A stretch of 5,746 bases of DNA from an uncultured Lachnospiraceae bacterium (GCA_900556645.1 USPJ01000101.1:1-5746); one strand, 5' to 3'; positions 1 through 5,746 are shown, counted from the first letter of the stretch. The notes: generated from the sequence alone by a model not told the origin. Program-made: numbers and translations.

Positions 1-235
1 CTTTCCCCAAATAATTGAAGTCGAAACATGGTTTTTTGTGTCGATTTGTACAAAAAGTGGCATTGTTAAGAAATTGTCTATGTTTTTTATACGTTCTATC
101 CAATTTCCAATGCCACTTTTTGTATATTTTATCTAATTGTTCGGAGTCTTCTCTTCCGCAACCTTTTTATGCTTCCATTTTATGTCAATCTTGTGTATGA
201 CACTTCTAATGTTTTGTCTGAAAAACTTCCTTTTT
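1..235. other. AT-rich non-coding left flank
   Basis: This stretch lies downstream of the carbamate kinase gene and shows no convincing coding region. The only open frame of any length (15-200, plus strand, about 61 codons) runs straight through a long inverted repeat, has no good ribosome binding site and encodes a Cys/Phe/Leu-rich string with no recognisable family. The main structured object is the hairpin at 49-124, described separately. Between 125 and 235 I see only AT-rich sequence with short weak stems. A gene belonging to this flank may begin outside the window. Confidence 0.6.
49..124. repeat. 17-bp perfect inverted repeat forming a long bulged hairpin
   Basis: The arm 49-65 (TACAAAAAGTGGCATTG) is the exact reverse complement of 108-124. 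Just inside it, 70-76 (GAAATTG) pairs with 101-107 (CAATTTC), separated from the outer stem by a one-sided TTAA bulge (66-69). The result is about 24 bp of stem with a 24-nt loop. Each arm places an A5 tract before, and a T5 tract after, a GTGGCATTG/CAATGCCAC core on both strands, which is the layout of a bidirectional intrinsic terminator. That would let it end the carbamate kinase transcript and one coming from the left. The loop is much longer than usual for a terminator. An alternative is a small non-autonomous transposable element of 72 bp (51-122) flanked by TA on both sides. The repeat is seen directly; its role is inferred. Confidence 0.85.
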
Positions 236-1159
236 CTATTTTTTTATCGTAGTTCCTCTTGTCAGATTTGCACCTTCCCCTAGTTTTGTAATCAATGCAG
301 AACGCACTGCCGAATCTCCGATAAATTCTAAAGCTGCTTCAATTTTCGGAAGCATGGTTCCTTCCTCGAACTGACCTTCCTCTATATACTGCTTTGCTTT
401 AGAAACCGTAAGAATGTCCAACGGCTCTTCTGCATCTGTTCCATATCCGGTGCACACCTTCTCTACTCCGGTAAGAATGACCAACATATCTGCATCTACG
501 GATTCCGCCAGCCGGGCTGCCGCTAAATCCTTTTCAATAACCGCCGATGCTCCTTTTAATCTGTTTTCCTGTTCCAGCACCGGGATTCCACCGCCACCAC
601 AGGCAATCACAATCTGATCTGCATCCGCCAGAGCTTTGATTGCATCTAATTCTACAATCTGTGCCGGCTTCGGAGCCGCTACAATACGGCGGTATCCTTC
701 TTTTACCTCTACAACATGATTGCCTTTCTTCTCTTCCGCCTCTGCCTCTTCTTTGTTCATAACACGTCCGATAATTTTGGTCGGATGATAAAAAGCATCA
801 TCATAAGGATCCACGGTTACCTGTGTCAATATAGTGGACACTGGCTTATAGATTCCCCGGTTTAACAGTTCCGTACGGATTGCGTTCTGTAAATCGTATC
901 CGATATATCCCTGACTCATAGCTGAGCAGACCGACATTGGAGTTGCTGTATATTCCGGATAAATACGGCAGAACTCTGCCATTGCCGTATGAATCATCCC
1001 CACCTGTGGTCCGTTGCTGTGAGTAATGATAATCTGATAATCTTCTTTTACAAATTCTGCTATTGCTTTTGCTGTTCTTTTGATTGCTGCCTGCTGCTCC
1101 GGCAATGTGGTTCCCAGAGCATCGTGTCCTAAGGCAATTACGATTCTTTTCTTTTTCAT
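236..1159 (-). CDS. arcC: Carbamate kinase with variant N-terminal loop
   Basis: Cytoplasmic enzyme of the amino acid kinase family that transfers phosphate between carbamoyl phosphate and ADP, giving ATP, ammonia and CO2 in the catabolic direction; it is the last step of arginine, agmatine or purine-derived ureido breakdown. The 307-residue length is normal. Family motifs are clear: HSNGPQVG (47-54), the PMSVCSAMSQGYIGYDLQNA block (74-93), PTK with Lys128, GGGGIP (188-193), EKD with Lys210-Asp211, and MLPK with Lys272. The three lysines match the catalytic or substrate-binding lysines known for the family (128, 209 and 271 in the Enterococcus enzyme). The oddity is residues 10-16, LGHDALG, where the family nearly always has LGGNALG; HSNG also replaces HGNG. 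The ATG has a GGAGG site (1167-1171) 7 nt upstream. It sits 81 nt after htrA with its own candidate promoter. The family call is very firm; activity of the variant loop is uncertain. Confidence 0.95.
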   Translation of the reverse strand: MKKKRIVIALGHDALGTTLPEQQAAIKRTAKAIAEFVKEDYQIIITHSNGPQVGMIHTAMAEFCRIYPEYTATPMSVCSAMSQGYIGYDLQNAIRTELLNRGIYKPVSTILTQVTVDPYDDAFYHPTKIIGRVMNKEEAEAEEKKGNHVVEVKEGYRRIVAAPKPAQIVELDAIKALADADQIVIACGGGGIPVLEQENRLKGASAVIEKDLAAARLAESVDADMLVILTGVEKVCTGYGTDAEEPLDILTVSKAKQYIEEGQFEEGTMLPKIEAALEFIGDSAVRSALITKLGEGANLTRGTTIKK

Positions 1160-1240
1160 GGCTATGCCTCCGCTGCTTTTTCTATAGAAATATGTTTTAT
1201 CTTAGCATATTTTAGCCGGCAGGACAACCAATATTCAAAA
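1160..1240 (-). promoter_or_regulatory. Candidate carbamate kinase promoter and leader
   Basis: In the gap between htrA and the carbamate kinase gene the minus strand carries TTGTCC (1227-1222, a 4/6 match to the -35 consensus), a 17-nt spacer, and TAAGAT (1204-1199, 4/6) directly preceded by TGC, the extended -10 arrangement. This would start RNA near 1192. A competing reading with an 18-nt spacer uses TTGAAT and TAAAAT slightly upstream. A perfect palindrome (1179-1190) sits right at the predicted start site. No intrinsic terminator was seen after htrA, so readthrough from htrA is also possible. The assignment rests on sequence matching only. Confidence 0.4.
1179..1190. promoter_or_regulatory. 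12-bp perfect palindrome, possible operator
   Basis: TTTCTATAGAAA is perfectly self-complementary, with no spacer, and lies between the candidate -10 element and the Shine-Dalgarno site of the carbamate kinase gene. Its place at the predicted transcription start is where a dimeric repressor could block transcription. It is AT-rich and short, so chance is a real alternative; one such palindrome somewhere in a window of this size is expected by chance. Confidence 0.3.
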
Positions 1241-2650
1241 TCACTCCACTTTCTTTCCCAGAGTAACTTCCAGTTCTTTTTCCTCGTATTGTCCGTTGTT
1301 TGCCTGTTGTACGGTAACCTTAATCTTCTCCCCTGCTTTGTAATAACGAAGCATTTCCTGCATTCCTTCCATAGAAGATACCTTCTTACCATCAAAAGCC
1401 GTCAGGATGTCTCCTTTTTGGATTCCTGCTTCATCCGCCGCAGAATTCTCTACCACCTTGGTCACATAAATTCCCCTCGGCATATTGTAAGTCTCGGATA
1501 CATCCTCTGTGATGTCCGCTCCGGCAATTCCCAAGTAAGCACTTTCCGCCTCATCTACGGTTTCCCGCTGAATCAGGTCATCAATAATCGGTTTTGCTGT
1601 GGCAATGGGAATGGCGTATCCCATACCTTCCACTGCTGTATCCGAATATTTTGCAGAATTGATACCAATCACTTCCCCCTGCAAGTTCAGAAGTGCTCCT
1701 CCGCTGTTACCCGGATTGATTGCCGCATCTGTCTGAATCAAAGCATTGGTGGTACTTCCTGTGCTTTCATCCTGAAGTGTTACCTCCCGGTCCAAAGCAC
1801 TGATAACTCCGGTAGTAACGGACTGACCGTATCCCAGTGCATTTCCGATGGCAATAGCACTTTCTCCTACCTTCACGCTGTCGGAATCTCCCATAGTTGC
1901 CACCTTGATATTTTTCATGGTATCCCCAGAGATATCGGAAATCTTTACAGCTACCACTGCCAAATCACTGTTGGAATCGGTTCCTTTTACTTCTGCCGTA
2001 ACCGTCTGATCATCTACAAAGCAGACCGTAAGGGATGTGGCACCTGCTACCACGTGATTATTTGTTACTATATATAAATAGTCATTATCCTGTCCGATTA
2101 TGATACCGGATCCTGCACTTTCTGATTCATAGTTCTGCACCTGTCCGAAAAAGTTCCGATATTGAGCTTCTGTCATATTGGTAATTGCAACGATGGACGG
2201 CATAACCTCATCCACAATTCCCGACACATCAATGGCTCCTACCTCGGTACTTTCCGTGCTGGTGGCAGTTCCTGCAATTTTGGTACTTTCCACTGTGACG
2301 GATTTAGAATCGGAATCTGATTTTGTGACTCCCAGCTTGGTCATTCCCAGATAACCGGTTCCCACAAACACGCCTCCTGCCACCAGACCGAATACTGCCG
2401 CCAAAGCCGCACATTTTGCAAGCTTCATACCGAATCCGTTATTTCTCTCTGTCTTTTTCTGGCGTTTACGGAACCATTTACGTTTTTCCTTCGGTGTCTC
2501 ATATCGATTCTGACTGCCTCCTGCCTGATTATAGCTGTAATTGGTATAATCATCTGCCCTCCATGTAGTATTTTCATTTCCTCCATCTCTCACATAACTG
2601 TAAGAATAATAGGAATCTTCTTTTTTATCTTTGTTTTCATTGCTATCCAT
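1241..2650 (-). CDS. htrA: Membrane-anchored HtrA/DegP-like serine protease
   Basis: Envelope quality-control protease (S1C family) expected to degrade or refold misfolded exported proteins outside the membrane. Layout of the 469 residues: a polar, Tyr/Ser/Asn-rich cytoplasmic tail (1-55), a strongly basic stretch (54-69), one transmembrane segment (about 76-99), a Ser/Thr-rich linker (110-140), a trypsin-like protease domain (about 143-360) and a single C-terminal PDZ domain (about 370-466). The catalytic triad is visible as His199 in TNNHVVAG, Asp229 in SDLAVV and Ser316 in GNSGGAL. It lacks a cleavable signal peptide, so it is anchored, as in other Gram-positive HtrA proteins. The ATG is chosen because AAAGGAG (2659-2665) lies 8 nt upstream. 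An overlapping out-of-frame ATG at 2654 opens a three-codon frame. It follows the glmS terminator and probably has its own promoter. HtrA proteins are commonly stress-induced, but no known control box was confirmed here. Confidence 0.95.
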   Translation of the reverse strand: MDSNENKDKKEDSYYSYSYVRDGGNENTTWRADDYTNYSYNQAGGSQNRYETPKEKRKWFRKRQKKTERNNGFGMKLAKCAALAAVFGLVAGGVFVGTGYLGMTKLGVTKSDSDSKSVTVESTKIAGTATSTESTEVGAIDVSGIVDEVMPSIVAITNMTEAQYRNFFGQVQNYESESAGSGIIIGQDNDYLYIVTNNHVVAGATSLTVCFVDDQTVTAEVKGTDSNSDLAVVAVKISDISGDTMKNIKVATMGDSDSVKVGESAIAIGNALGYGQSVTTGVISALDREVTLQDESTGSTTNALIQTDAAINPGNSGGALLNLQGEVIGINSAKYSDTAVEGMGYAIPIATAKPIIDDLIQRETVDEAESAYLGIAGADITEDVSETYNMPRGIYVTKVVENSAADEAGIQKGDILTAFDGKKVSSMEGMQEMLRYYKAGEKIKVTVQQANNGQYEEKELEVTLGKKVE

Positions 2651-2712
2651 ACATAGGACTCCTTTCTCTTAAGGCTATATTAGGATTCTAGTCTTCTTTT
2701 GTGTCGAGTATG
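2651..2712 (-). promoter_or_regulatory. htrA leader with weak promoter-like elements
   Basis: Because a strong terminator separates htrA from glmS, a promoter is expected here. On the minus strand TCGACA (2707-2702) matches the -35 consensus at 5/6 and TAATAT (2682-2677) matches the -10 at 4/6, but the spacer is 19 nt. TAGAAT (2690-2685) is a better -10 match, yet has no -35 at a normal distance. The elements are poor, as would suit an activator-dependent gene, but which one is used cannot be decided from sequence. The AAAGGAG ribosome binding site at 2659-2665 is clear. Confidence 0.3.
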
Positions 2713-2746
2713 TGAAGAAAACGCCAAGACTTTGTGTTTTTCTTCA
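2713..2746. repeat. 9-bp inverted repeat upstream of htrA
   Basis: TGAAGAAAA (2713-2721) is the exact reverse complement of TTTTCTTCA (2738-2746), with a 16-nt spacer. Allowing a one-base slip on each side, the match extends outward into TAT/ATA. It lies between the glmS terminator and the candidate htrA promoter and is not followed by a T tract on the minus strand, so it does not look like a second terminator. A two-half-site operator for a stress regulator acting on htrA is a reasonable guess; no specific regulator is implied. Confidence 0.4.
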
Positions 2747-2749
2747 TAT

Positions 2750-2786
2750 AAAAAAGGAAGAACGGCATCTCTTTGCTGTTCTTCCT
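2750..2786 (-). terminator. Intrinsic terminator of the LCP-glmS unit
   Basis: Beginning 6 nt beyond the glmS stop codon, the minus strand reads AGGAAGAACAGC (2786-2775), an 8-nt loop, then GCCGTTCTTCCT (2766-2755), running directly into a T tract (2755-2750). The stem has 11 Watson-Crick pairs with a single A/C mismatch near the loop. Position, stem and T tract all fit a rho-independent terminator that insulates htrA from the upstream operon. Confidence 0.87.
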
Positions 2787-2791
2787 CTATT

Positions 2792-4618
2792 TTATTCTAC
2801 TGTTACAGATTTCGCAAGGTTTCTCGGCTTATCCACATCACAGCCTTTTCCTACCGATACATAGTATCCGAAAAGCTGCAACGGTATAATTGCCAGAGAA
2901 TTGGTAAAGTACTTATTGGTTTGCGGAACATAAATCACATAATCCGCCGCCTTTTCGATATCCGTATTGCCTTCGTTGGTAACCCCCATAACAAAGGCCC
3001 CTCTGGTTTTTACCTCTACCATATTGCTGATGGTCTTTTTGTAAAGTTCTTCCTGTGTAGCTACTGCCACCACCAGAGTTCCGTCTTCAATCAGGGAAAT
3101 GGTTCCGTGCTTTAATTCCCCGGCAGCATATGCCTCTGAATGAATATAGGAAATCTCTTTTAATTTCAAAGAACCTTCCAAGGATATTGCATAGTCAATT
3201 CCTCTTCCGATAAAGAATACATCCTTTGCCGCAATGTAGCGGTTAGCAAACTTTTGTATCTTTTCTTTGTTGGATAAAAGCAATTCTATCTGATCCGGAA
3301 GCTTCTTCAAATCCGCCAGATAATTCTCTGTCTCCTCTTCCGTAATCTTTCCCCGTACGCCTGCAAACTTAATTGCCAGTAAATATAATGCTACCAGCTG
3401 TGCACTGTATGCCTTGGTAGTAGCAACTGCAATCTCCGGTCCTGCCCATGTGTACATGACCTTATCTGCCTCTCTGGCAATAGAACTTCCAACTACATTG
3501 ACAATTCCCAGTGTTTTGATTCCAAGGCTCTTGGCTTCTCTCAAGGCTGCCAATGAATCTGCTGTCTCTCCTGACTGACTGATGATAATAACCAGTTCGT
3601 CTTCATTTAATATCGGATTCCGATACCGGAATTCTGAAGCCAAATCCACATCTACAGGAATTCTTGCCATTCCCTCAAAGACATACTTTGCGGTAACTCC
3701 GGTGTGATAAGCGGAGCCACATGCTACGATATGGATTCTGCTGATTTGGCGGATTTCTTCATCAGTCATGCCCAGTTCTTCGATGACCACTTCTTTTCCC
3801 TTTACTCTAGGGCTTAAGGTATCACGCACGGTTTTTGGCTGTTCATACATTTCCTTTAACATGAAATGCTCATAACCGCCTTTCTCAGCCGCATTGACAT
3901 CCCACTCAATGATCTTGCTCTCTTTGGTAATCACATCCCCATCAACGTTAAAGAACTGGATATCGTCTTTGGTCAGACAGGCTATTTCCTCATTTTGAAT
4001 GAAATATACTTCTCTGGTATATTTTAAAACTGCCGGTACATCCGATGCAATCAGGTTTCCGTCTTTTCCTTTGCCCACAATCAGAGGGCTGTCTTTTCTT
4101 ACCGCATATACTTTATCCGGGAATTCCGCAAAAATAATTCCCAAAGCATAGGAGCCTTCCACGCGGTTCATTACTTTGATAACTGCCTCTAAAGGATTTC
4201 CCTTATAATAGTAATCCAACAGATGGGCTATTACCTCTGTATCTGTTTCAGAACGGAATTCGTATCCTTTTTCTTTTAACATGCTCCGCAGCTTCAGATA
4301 ATTCTCAATAATTCCATTGTGCACAACTGCAATGGTTTCATCCTTATTATAATGTGGATGTGCATTTATCTCTGAAGGTTCCCCGTGGGTTGCCCATCTC
4401 GTATGACCAATTCCCACGCATCCGTCCATTAAAGCTCCGTCATGGGTCAGCTCACTCAATACTTTCAGTCTGCCCACTGCTTTTTTTACCTGAATCCTAC
4501 TGCCATCGAAAACTGCCATTCCCGCCGAATCATATCCCCGGTATTCCAGTTTCGACAAACCTTCCAACAAAATCGGTGCTGCCTGACTCTCTCCAATATA
4601 ACCTACAATTCCACACAT
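2792..4618 (-). CDS. glmS: Glutamine-fructose-6-phosphate aminotransferase (isomerizing)
   Basis: Cytoplasmic enzyme making glucosamine-6-phosphate from fructose-6-phosphate and glutamine, the entry step to UDP-GlcNAc, peptidoglycan and other amino-sugar polymers. At 608 residues it is the standard bacterial length. Residues 1-240 form the Ntn glutaminase domain: after Met removal Cys2 is the nucleophile (MCGIVGYIG), with GHTRWATHG (71-79), HNG (100-102) and SETDTEV (123-129). Two SIS domains follow (about 285-425 and 455-600), with CGSAYHTG (300-307), SQSGETADS (347-355) and ATTKAYSAQ (399-407). The isomerase residues are present as Glu488 in KLKEIS, His504 in ELKHG and Lys603 near the canonical C-terminal SVTVE. 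The ATG is fixed by the Cys2 requirement and by AAAGGAG (4625-4631) 6 nt upstream, which overlaps the LCP stop codon. The 11-nt gap leaves no room for the glmS ribozyme found in many Firmicutes. Confidence 0.98.
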   Translation of the reverse strand: MCGIVGYIGESQAAPILLEGLSKLEYRGYDSAGMAVFDGSRIQVKKAVGRLKVLSELTHDGALMDGCVGIGHTRWATHGEPSEINAHPHYNKDETIAVVHNGIIENYLKLRSMLKEKGYEFRSETDTEVIAHLLDYYYKGNPLEAVIKVMNRVEGSYALGIIFAEFPDKVYAVRKDSPLIVGKGKDGNLIASDVPAVLKYTREVYFIQNEEIACLTKDDIQFFNVDGDVITKESKIIEWDVNAAEKGGYEHFMLKEMYEQPKTVRDTLSPRVKGKEVVIEELGMTDEEIRQISRIHIVACGSAYHTGVTAKYVFEGMARIPVDVDLASEFRYRNPILNEDELVIIISQSGETADSLAALREAKSLGIKTLGIVNVVGSSIAREADKVMYTWAGPEIAVATTKAYSAQLVALYLLAIKFAGVRGKITEEETENYLADLKKLPDQIELLLSNKEKIQKFANRYIAAKDVFFIGRGIDYAISLEGSLKLKEISYIHSEAYAAGELKHGTISLIEDGTLVVAVATQEELYKKTISNMVEVKTRGAFVMGVTNEGNTDIEKAADYVIYVPQTNKYFTNSLAIIPLQLFGYYVSVGKGCDVDKPRNLAKSVTVE

Positions 4619-4624
4619 ACTATT

Positions 4625-4632
4625 CTCCTTTA
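4625..4632 (-). promoter_or_regulatory. glmS ribosome binding site overlapping the LCP stop codon
   Basis: The minus strand reads TAAAGGAG, in which the LCP stop codon TAA (4632-4630) shares its last two bases with the glmS Shine-Dalgarno AAAGGAG, 6 nt before the glmS ATG. Ribosomes terminating on the LCP reading frame would be placed on the glmS start, so translational coupling and co-transcription are likely. Confidence 0.8.
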
Positions 4633-5688
4633 ATATCCGTCTCCTGCACGATATCCGCTGTCATTGATAATCTTGTCATTAATCTTCTTAACGGCAGCTG
4701 ACGGTTCATATTCCTCATCATCATACAAATACATATGCAGCTGACTTACATTGGATTCCAAATCACAAGGAATGACACAGCTTCCTTTCTTTCCGATGGT
4801 CTTGGTCTCTTTCTCAAATGGGAATCCCTTTGTCTCCTCCAGTGTATACTCAAACATAGATGACGCAAGTGCCAGCATTTCTTTCTGCGTAAAGTTGGTT
4901 GAAATATCCTCAAACACAGAATCTATAATCTTGTTAATGGTTGAAATGTTGGATTTCTTTGCTTTTTCAAACATCTTCTCAATAACAATTCTCTGTCTCT
5001 CTGCCCGCTTGAAGTCATCTCCTGAGGTATAACGGATACGGGCATATGCCGTTGCCTGAGTACCGTCGCAAAGCTGTGTACCTGCCTTAGAAATAAATTT
5101 TGCTTTTTTACCGGTAACATCTGCTGTGGTCTCAATATAGCTGTTCATCCATTGCAGCTCTTCGTTTGTAATATCCAGTTCCACGCCGCCCAGCTGATCG
5201 ATTACCTCTGTCACCGCATTAAAATCTACAGTTACATATTTCTTAATACCTAAGTCCAGATTCTTATTCAGCATGGAGATTGCCTGTTCCGGGCCACCCT
5301 GTGCATAGGCAGCATTGGCTTTACCATAAGAATCATCGCCTCTGTCCAAGTAAGTATCACGATAAATAGAACAAAGCTGAACTTCTTTGGTCTTGTTATT
5401 GATATTCGCTACCATTATAACATCGCTGTTACCTCTCTCCAGCTTGCCGTTGGAACGGTTGTCCAAACCAAAAATTGCCACAGTGGTATATCCCTCATCT
5501 GTTGCCAGCTCATTGATTACCATATTATCCTCATTCAATTTACTGGTGTTAATTTTTCCAAGCTTCAGCCAGACAAAAACAAACAACAGTAAAATCAATA
5601 AGATCAATATTTCGATTATAAAAACAATAATCTTTCTTTTCCGACGCTGTTTCCGCGTCATTTTCTTTCTTCTCTTTGTTTTACCCAT
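4630..5688 (-). CDS. LytR-CpsA-Psr (LCP) family cell-wall glycopolymer transferase
   Basis: LCP enzymes sit on the outer face of the membrane and move polyprenyl-linked polymers (teichoic acids, capsule or other wall glycans) onto peptidoglycan. The 352-residue protein has a very basic cytoplasmic N-terminus (KTKRRKKMTRKQRRKRK), one transmembrane helix (about 19-41) and an extracellular LCP domain (about 66-245). Family signatures are intact: FGLDNR (73-78), RGNSDVIMV (85-93), SIYRDTYL (107-114), a KANAAYAQGGPEQA block (123-136), GGVELDI (167-173), and the ARIRY...DDFKRAERQR region (216-233) carrying the conserved phosphate-binding arginines. A further 100 or so residues follow with no recognised domain, including a Cys304/Cys308 pair. 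ATG 5688 is chosen over an in-frame TTG (5742) and GTG (5700) because GGAG (5695-5698) is 6 nt upstream and the N-terminus then fits the family. Which polymer it transfers, and which LCP paralogue it is, cannot be told. Confidence 0.93.
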   Translation of the reverse strand: MGKTKRRKKMTRKQRRKRKIIVFIIEILILLILLLFVFVWLKLGKINTSKLNEDNMVINELATDEGYTTVAIFGLDNRSNGKLERGNSDVIMVANINNKTKEVQLCSIYRDTYLDRGDDSYGKANAAYAQGGPEQAISMLNKNLDLGIKKYVTVDFNAVTEVIDQLGGVELDITNEELQWMNSYIETTADVTGKKAKFISKAGTQLCDGTQATAYARIRYTSGDDFKRAERQRIVIEKMFEKAKKSNISTINKIIDSVFEDISTNFTQKEMLALASSMFEYTLEETKGFPFEKETKTIGKKGSCVIPCDLESNVSQLHMYLYDDEEYEPSAAVKKINDKIINDSGYRAGDGY

Positions 5689-5746
5689 TTTATTCTCCAC
5701 TACTTTCTTTCTCTGCAAAAATATTCTTTCCCTATAATACAATATA
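5689..5746 (-). promoter_or_regulatory. LCP gene leader with possible -10 element
   Basis: The minus strand has TATTAT (5739-5734, 5/6 match to the -10 consensus, preceded by TG) about 45 nt before the start codon, which would put the transcript start near 5727. Any -35 element would lie beyond the window edge. The visible leader is short, AT-rich and shows no ribozyme or riboswitch-like structure. The GGAG ribosome binding site is at 5695-5698. Confidence 0.35.

Noticed and set aside
183..188. A perfect TTGACA on the minus strand in the left flank
   Set aside because: At 16-18 nt downstream there is only AAGGTT-like sequence with no -10 match, and no gene follows within the window.
15..200. 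A 61-codon plus-strand frame across the left-edge hairpin
   Set aside because: No ribosome binding site, no family resemblance, and its sequence is dictated by a 17-bp inverted repeat.
220..236. A 6-bp stem with a 5-nt loop right after the carbamate kinase stop
   Set aside because: The stem is GAAAAA/TTTTTC, almost pure A-T, too weak for an intrinsic terminator; the hairpin at 49-124 is the better candidate.
1162..1395. A 77-codon minus-strand frame ending just before the carbamate kinase start
   Set aside because: It overlaps the htrA PDZ coding region in another frame and has no recognisable product; it is best explained as a frame shadow.
1289..2077. A 262-codon plus-strand open frame antisense to htrA
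   Set aside because: It lies wholly within htrA, has no domain-like features, is Cys/His-rich in the way antisense shadows are, and lacks a convincing ribosome binding site; the opposite strand has an intact catalytic triad and PDZ domain.
2699..3115. A plus-strand frame covering the glmS terminator and the glmS 3' end
   Set aside because: It crosses a clear terminator and inverted repeat and is antisense to well-conserved SIS-domain sequence.
5689..5742. An 18-codon N-terminal extension of the LCP protein from a TTG codon
   Set aside because: There is no Shine-Dalgarno before the TTG, the extension overlaps the candidate -10 element, and the ATG at 5688 has a well-spaced GGAG.

Overview
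The window looks like ordinary chromosome from a Gram-positive Firmicute, most likely a Clostridia member of the Lachnospiraceae type. This is judged from the style of the proteins (a membrane-anchored HtrA with a Tyr/Ser-rich cytoplasmic tail, a single-TM LytR-CpsA-Psr protein, strong GGAG-type Shine-Dalgarno sites, moderate A+T content), not from any search. All four real genes lie on the minus strand, so transcription runs from high to low coordinates. No mobile-element gene, CRISPR array, tRNA or rRNA was recognised.

Reading in the direction of transcription: (1) 5688-4630 encodes an LCP-family cell-wall glycopolymer transferase. (2) 4618-2792 encodes GlmS, the glutamine-dependent glucosamine-6-phosphate synthase. 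It starts 11 nt after the LCP stop, and its Shine-Dalgarno sequence overlaps that stop codon, so the two are almost certainly one transcript. A good intrinsic terminator (2786-2750) closes this unit. (3) A 141-nt gap holds that terminator, a second inverted repeat (2746-2713) and weak promoter-like sequence. (4) 2650-1241 encodes a membrane-anchored HtrA/DegP-like serine protease with one PDZ domain. (5) An 81-nt gap carries a plausible promoter and a perfect 12-bp palindrome. (6) 1159-236 encodes a carbamate kinase with an unusual N-terminal active-site loop. (7) The remaining AT-rich 235 nt at the left edge contain no convincing gene but do contain a 17-bp perfect inverted repeat (49-65 / 108-124) that folds into a long bulged hairpin.

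Functionally, LCP and GlmS belong together in envelope building: GlmS makes the amino-sugar precursor that leads to UDP-GlcNAc, and LCP proteins attach polymers to peptidoglycan. HtrA is an envelope quality-control protease and fits the same theme. The carbamate kinase is metabolic (ATP from carbamoyl phosphate) and appears to be its own unit; no arginine deiminase or ornithine/putrescine carbamoyltransferase gene is visible beside it. I found no clearly new multi-gene system. The observations most worth a second look are the left-edge hairpin, the altered carbamate kinase loop and the absence of a glmS ribozyme next to glmS.
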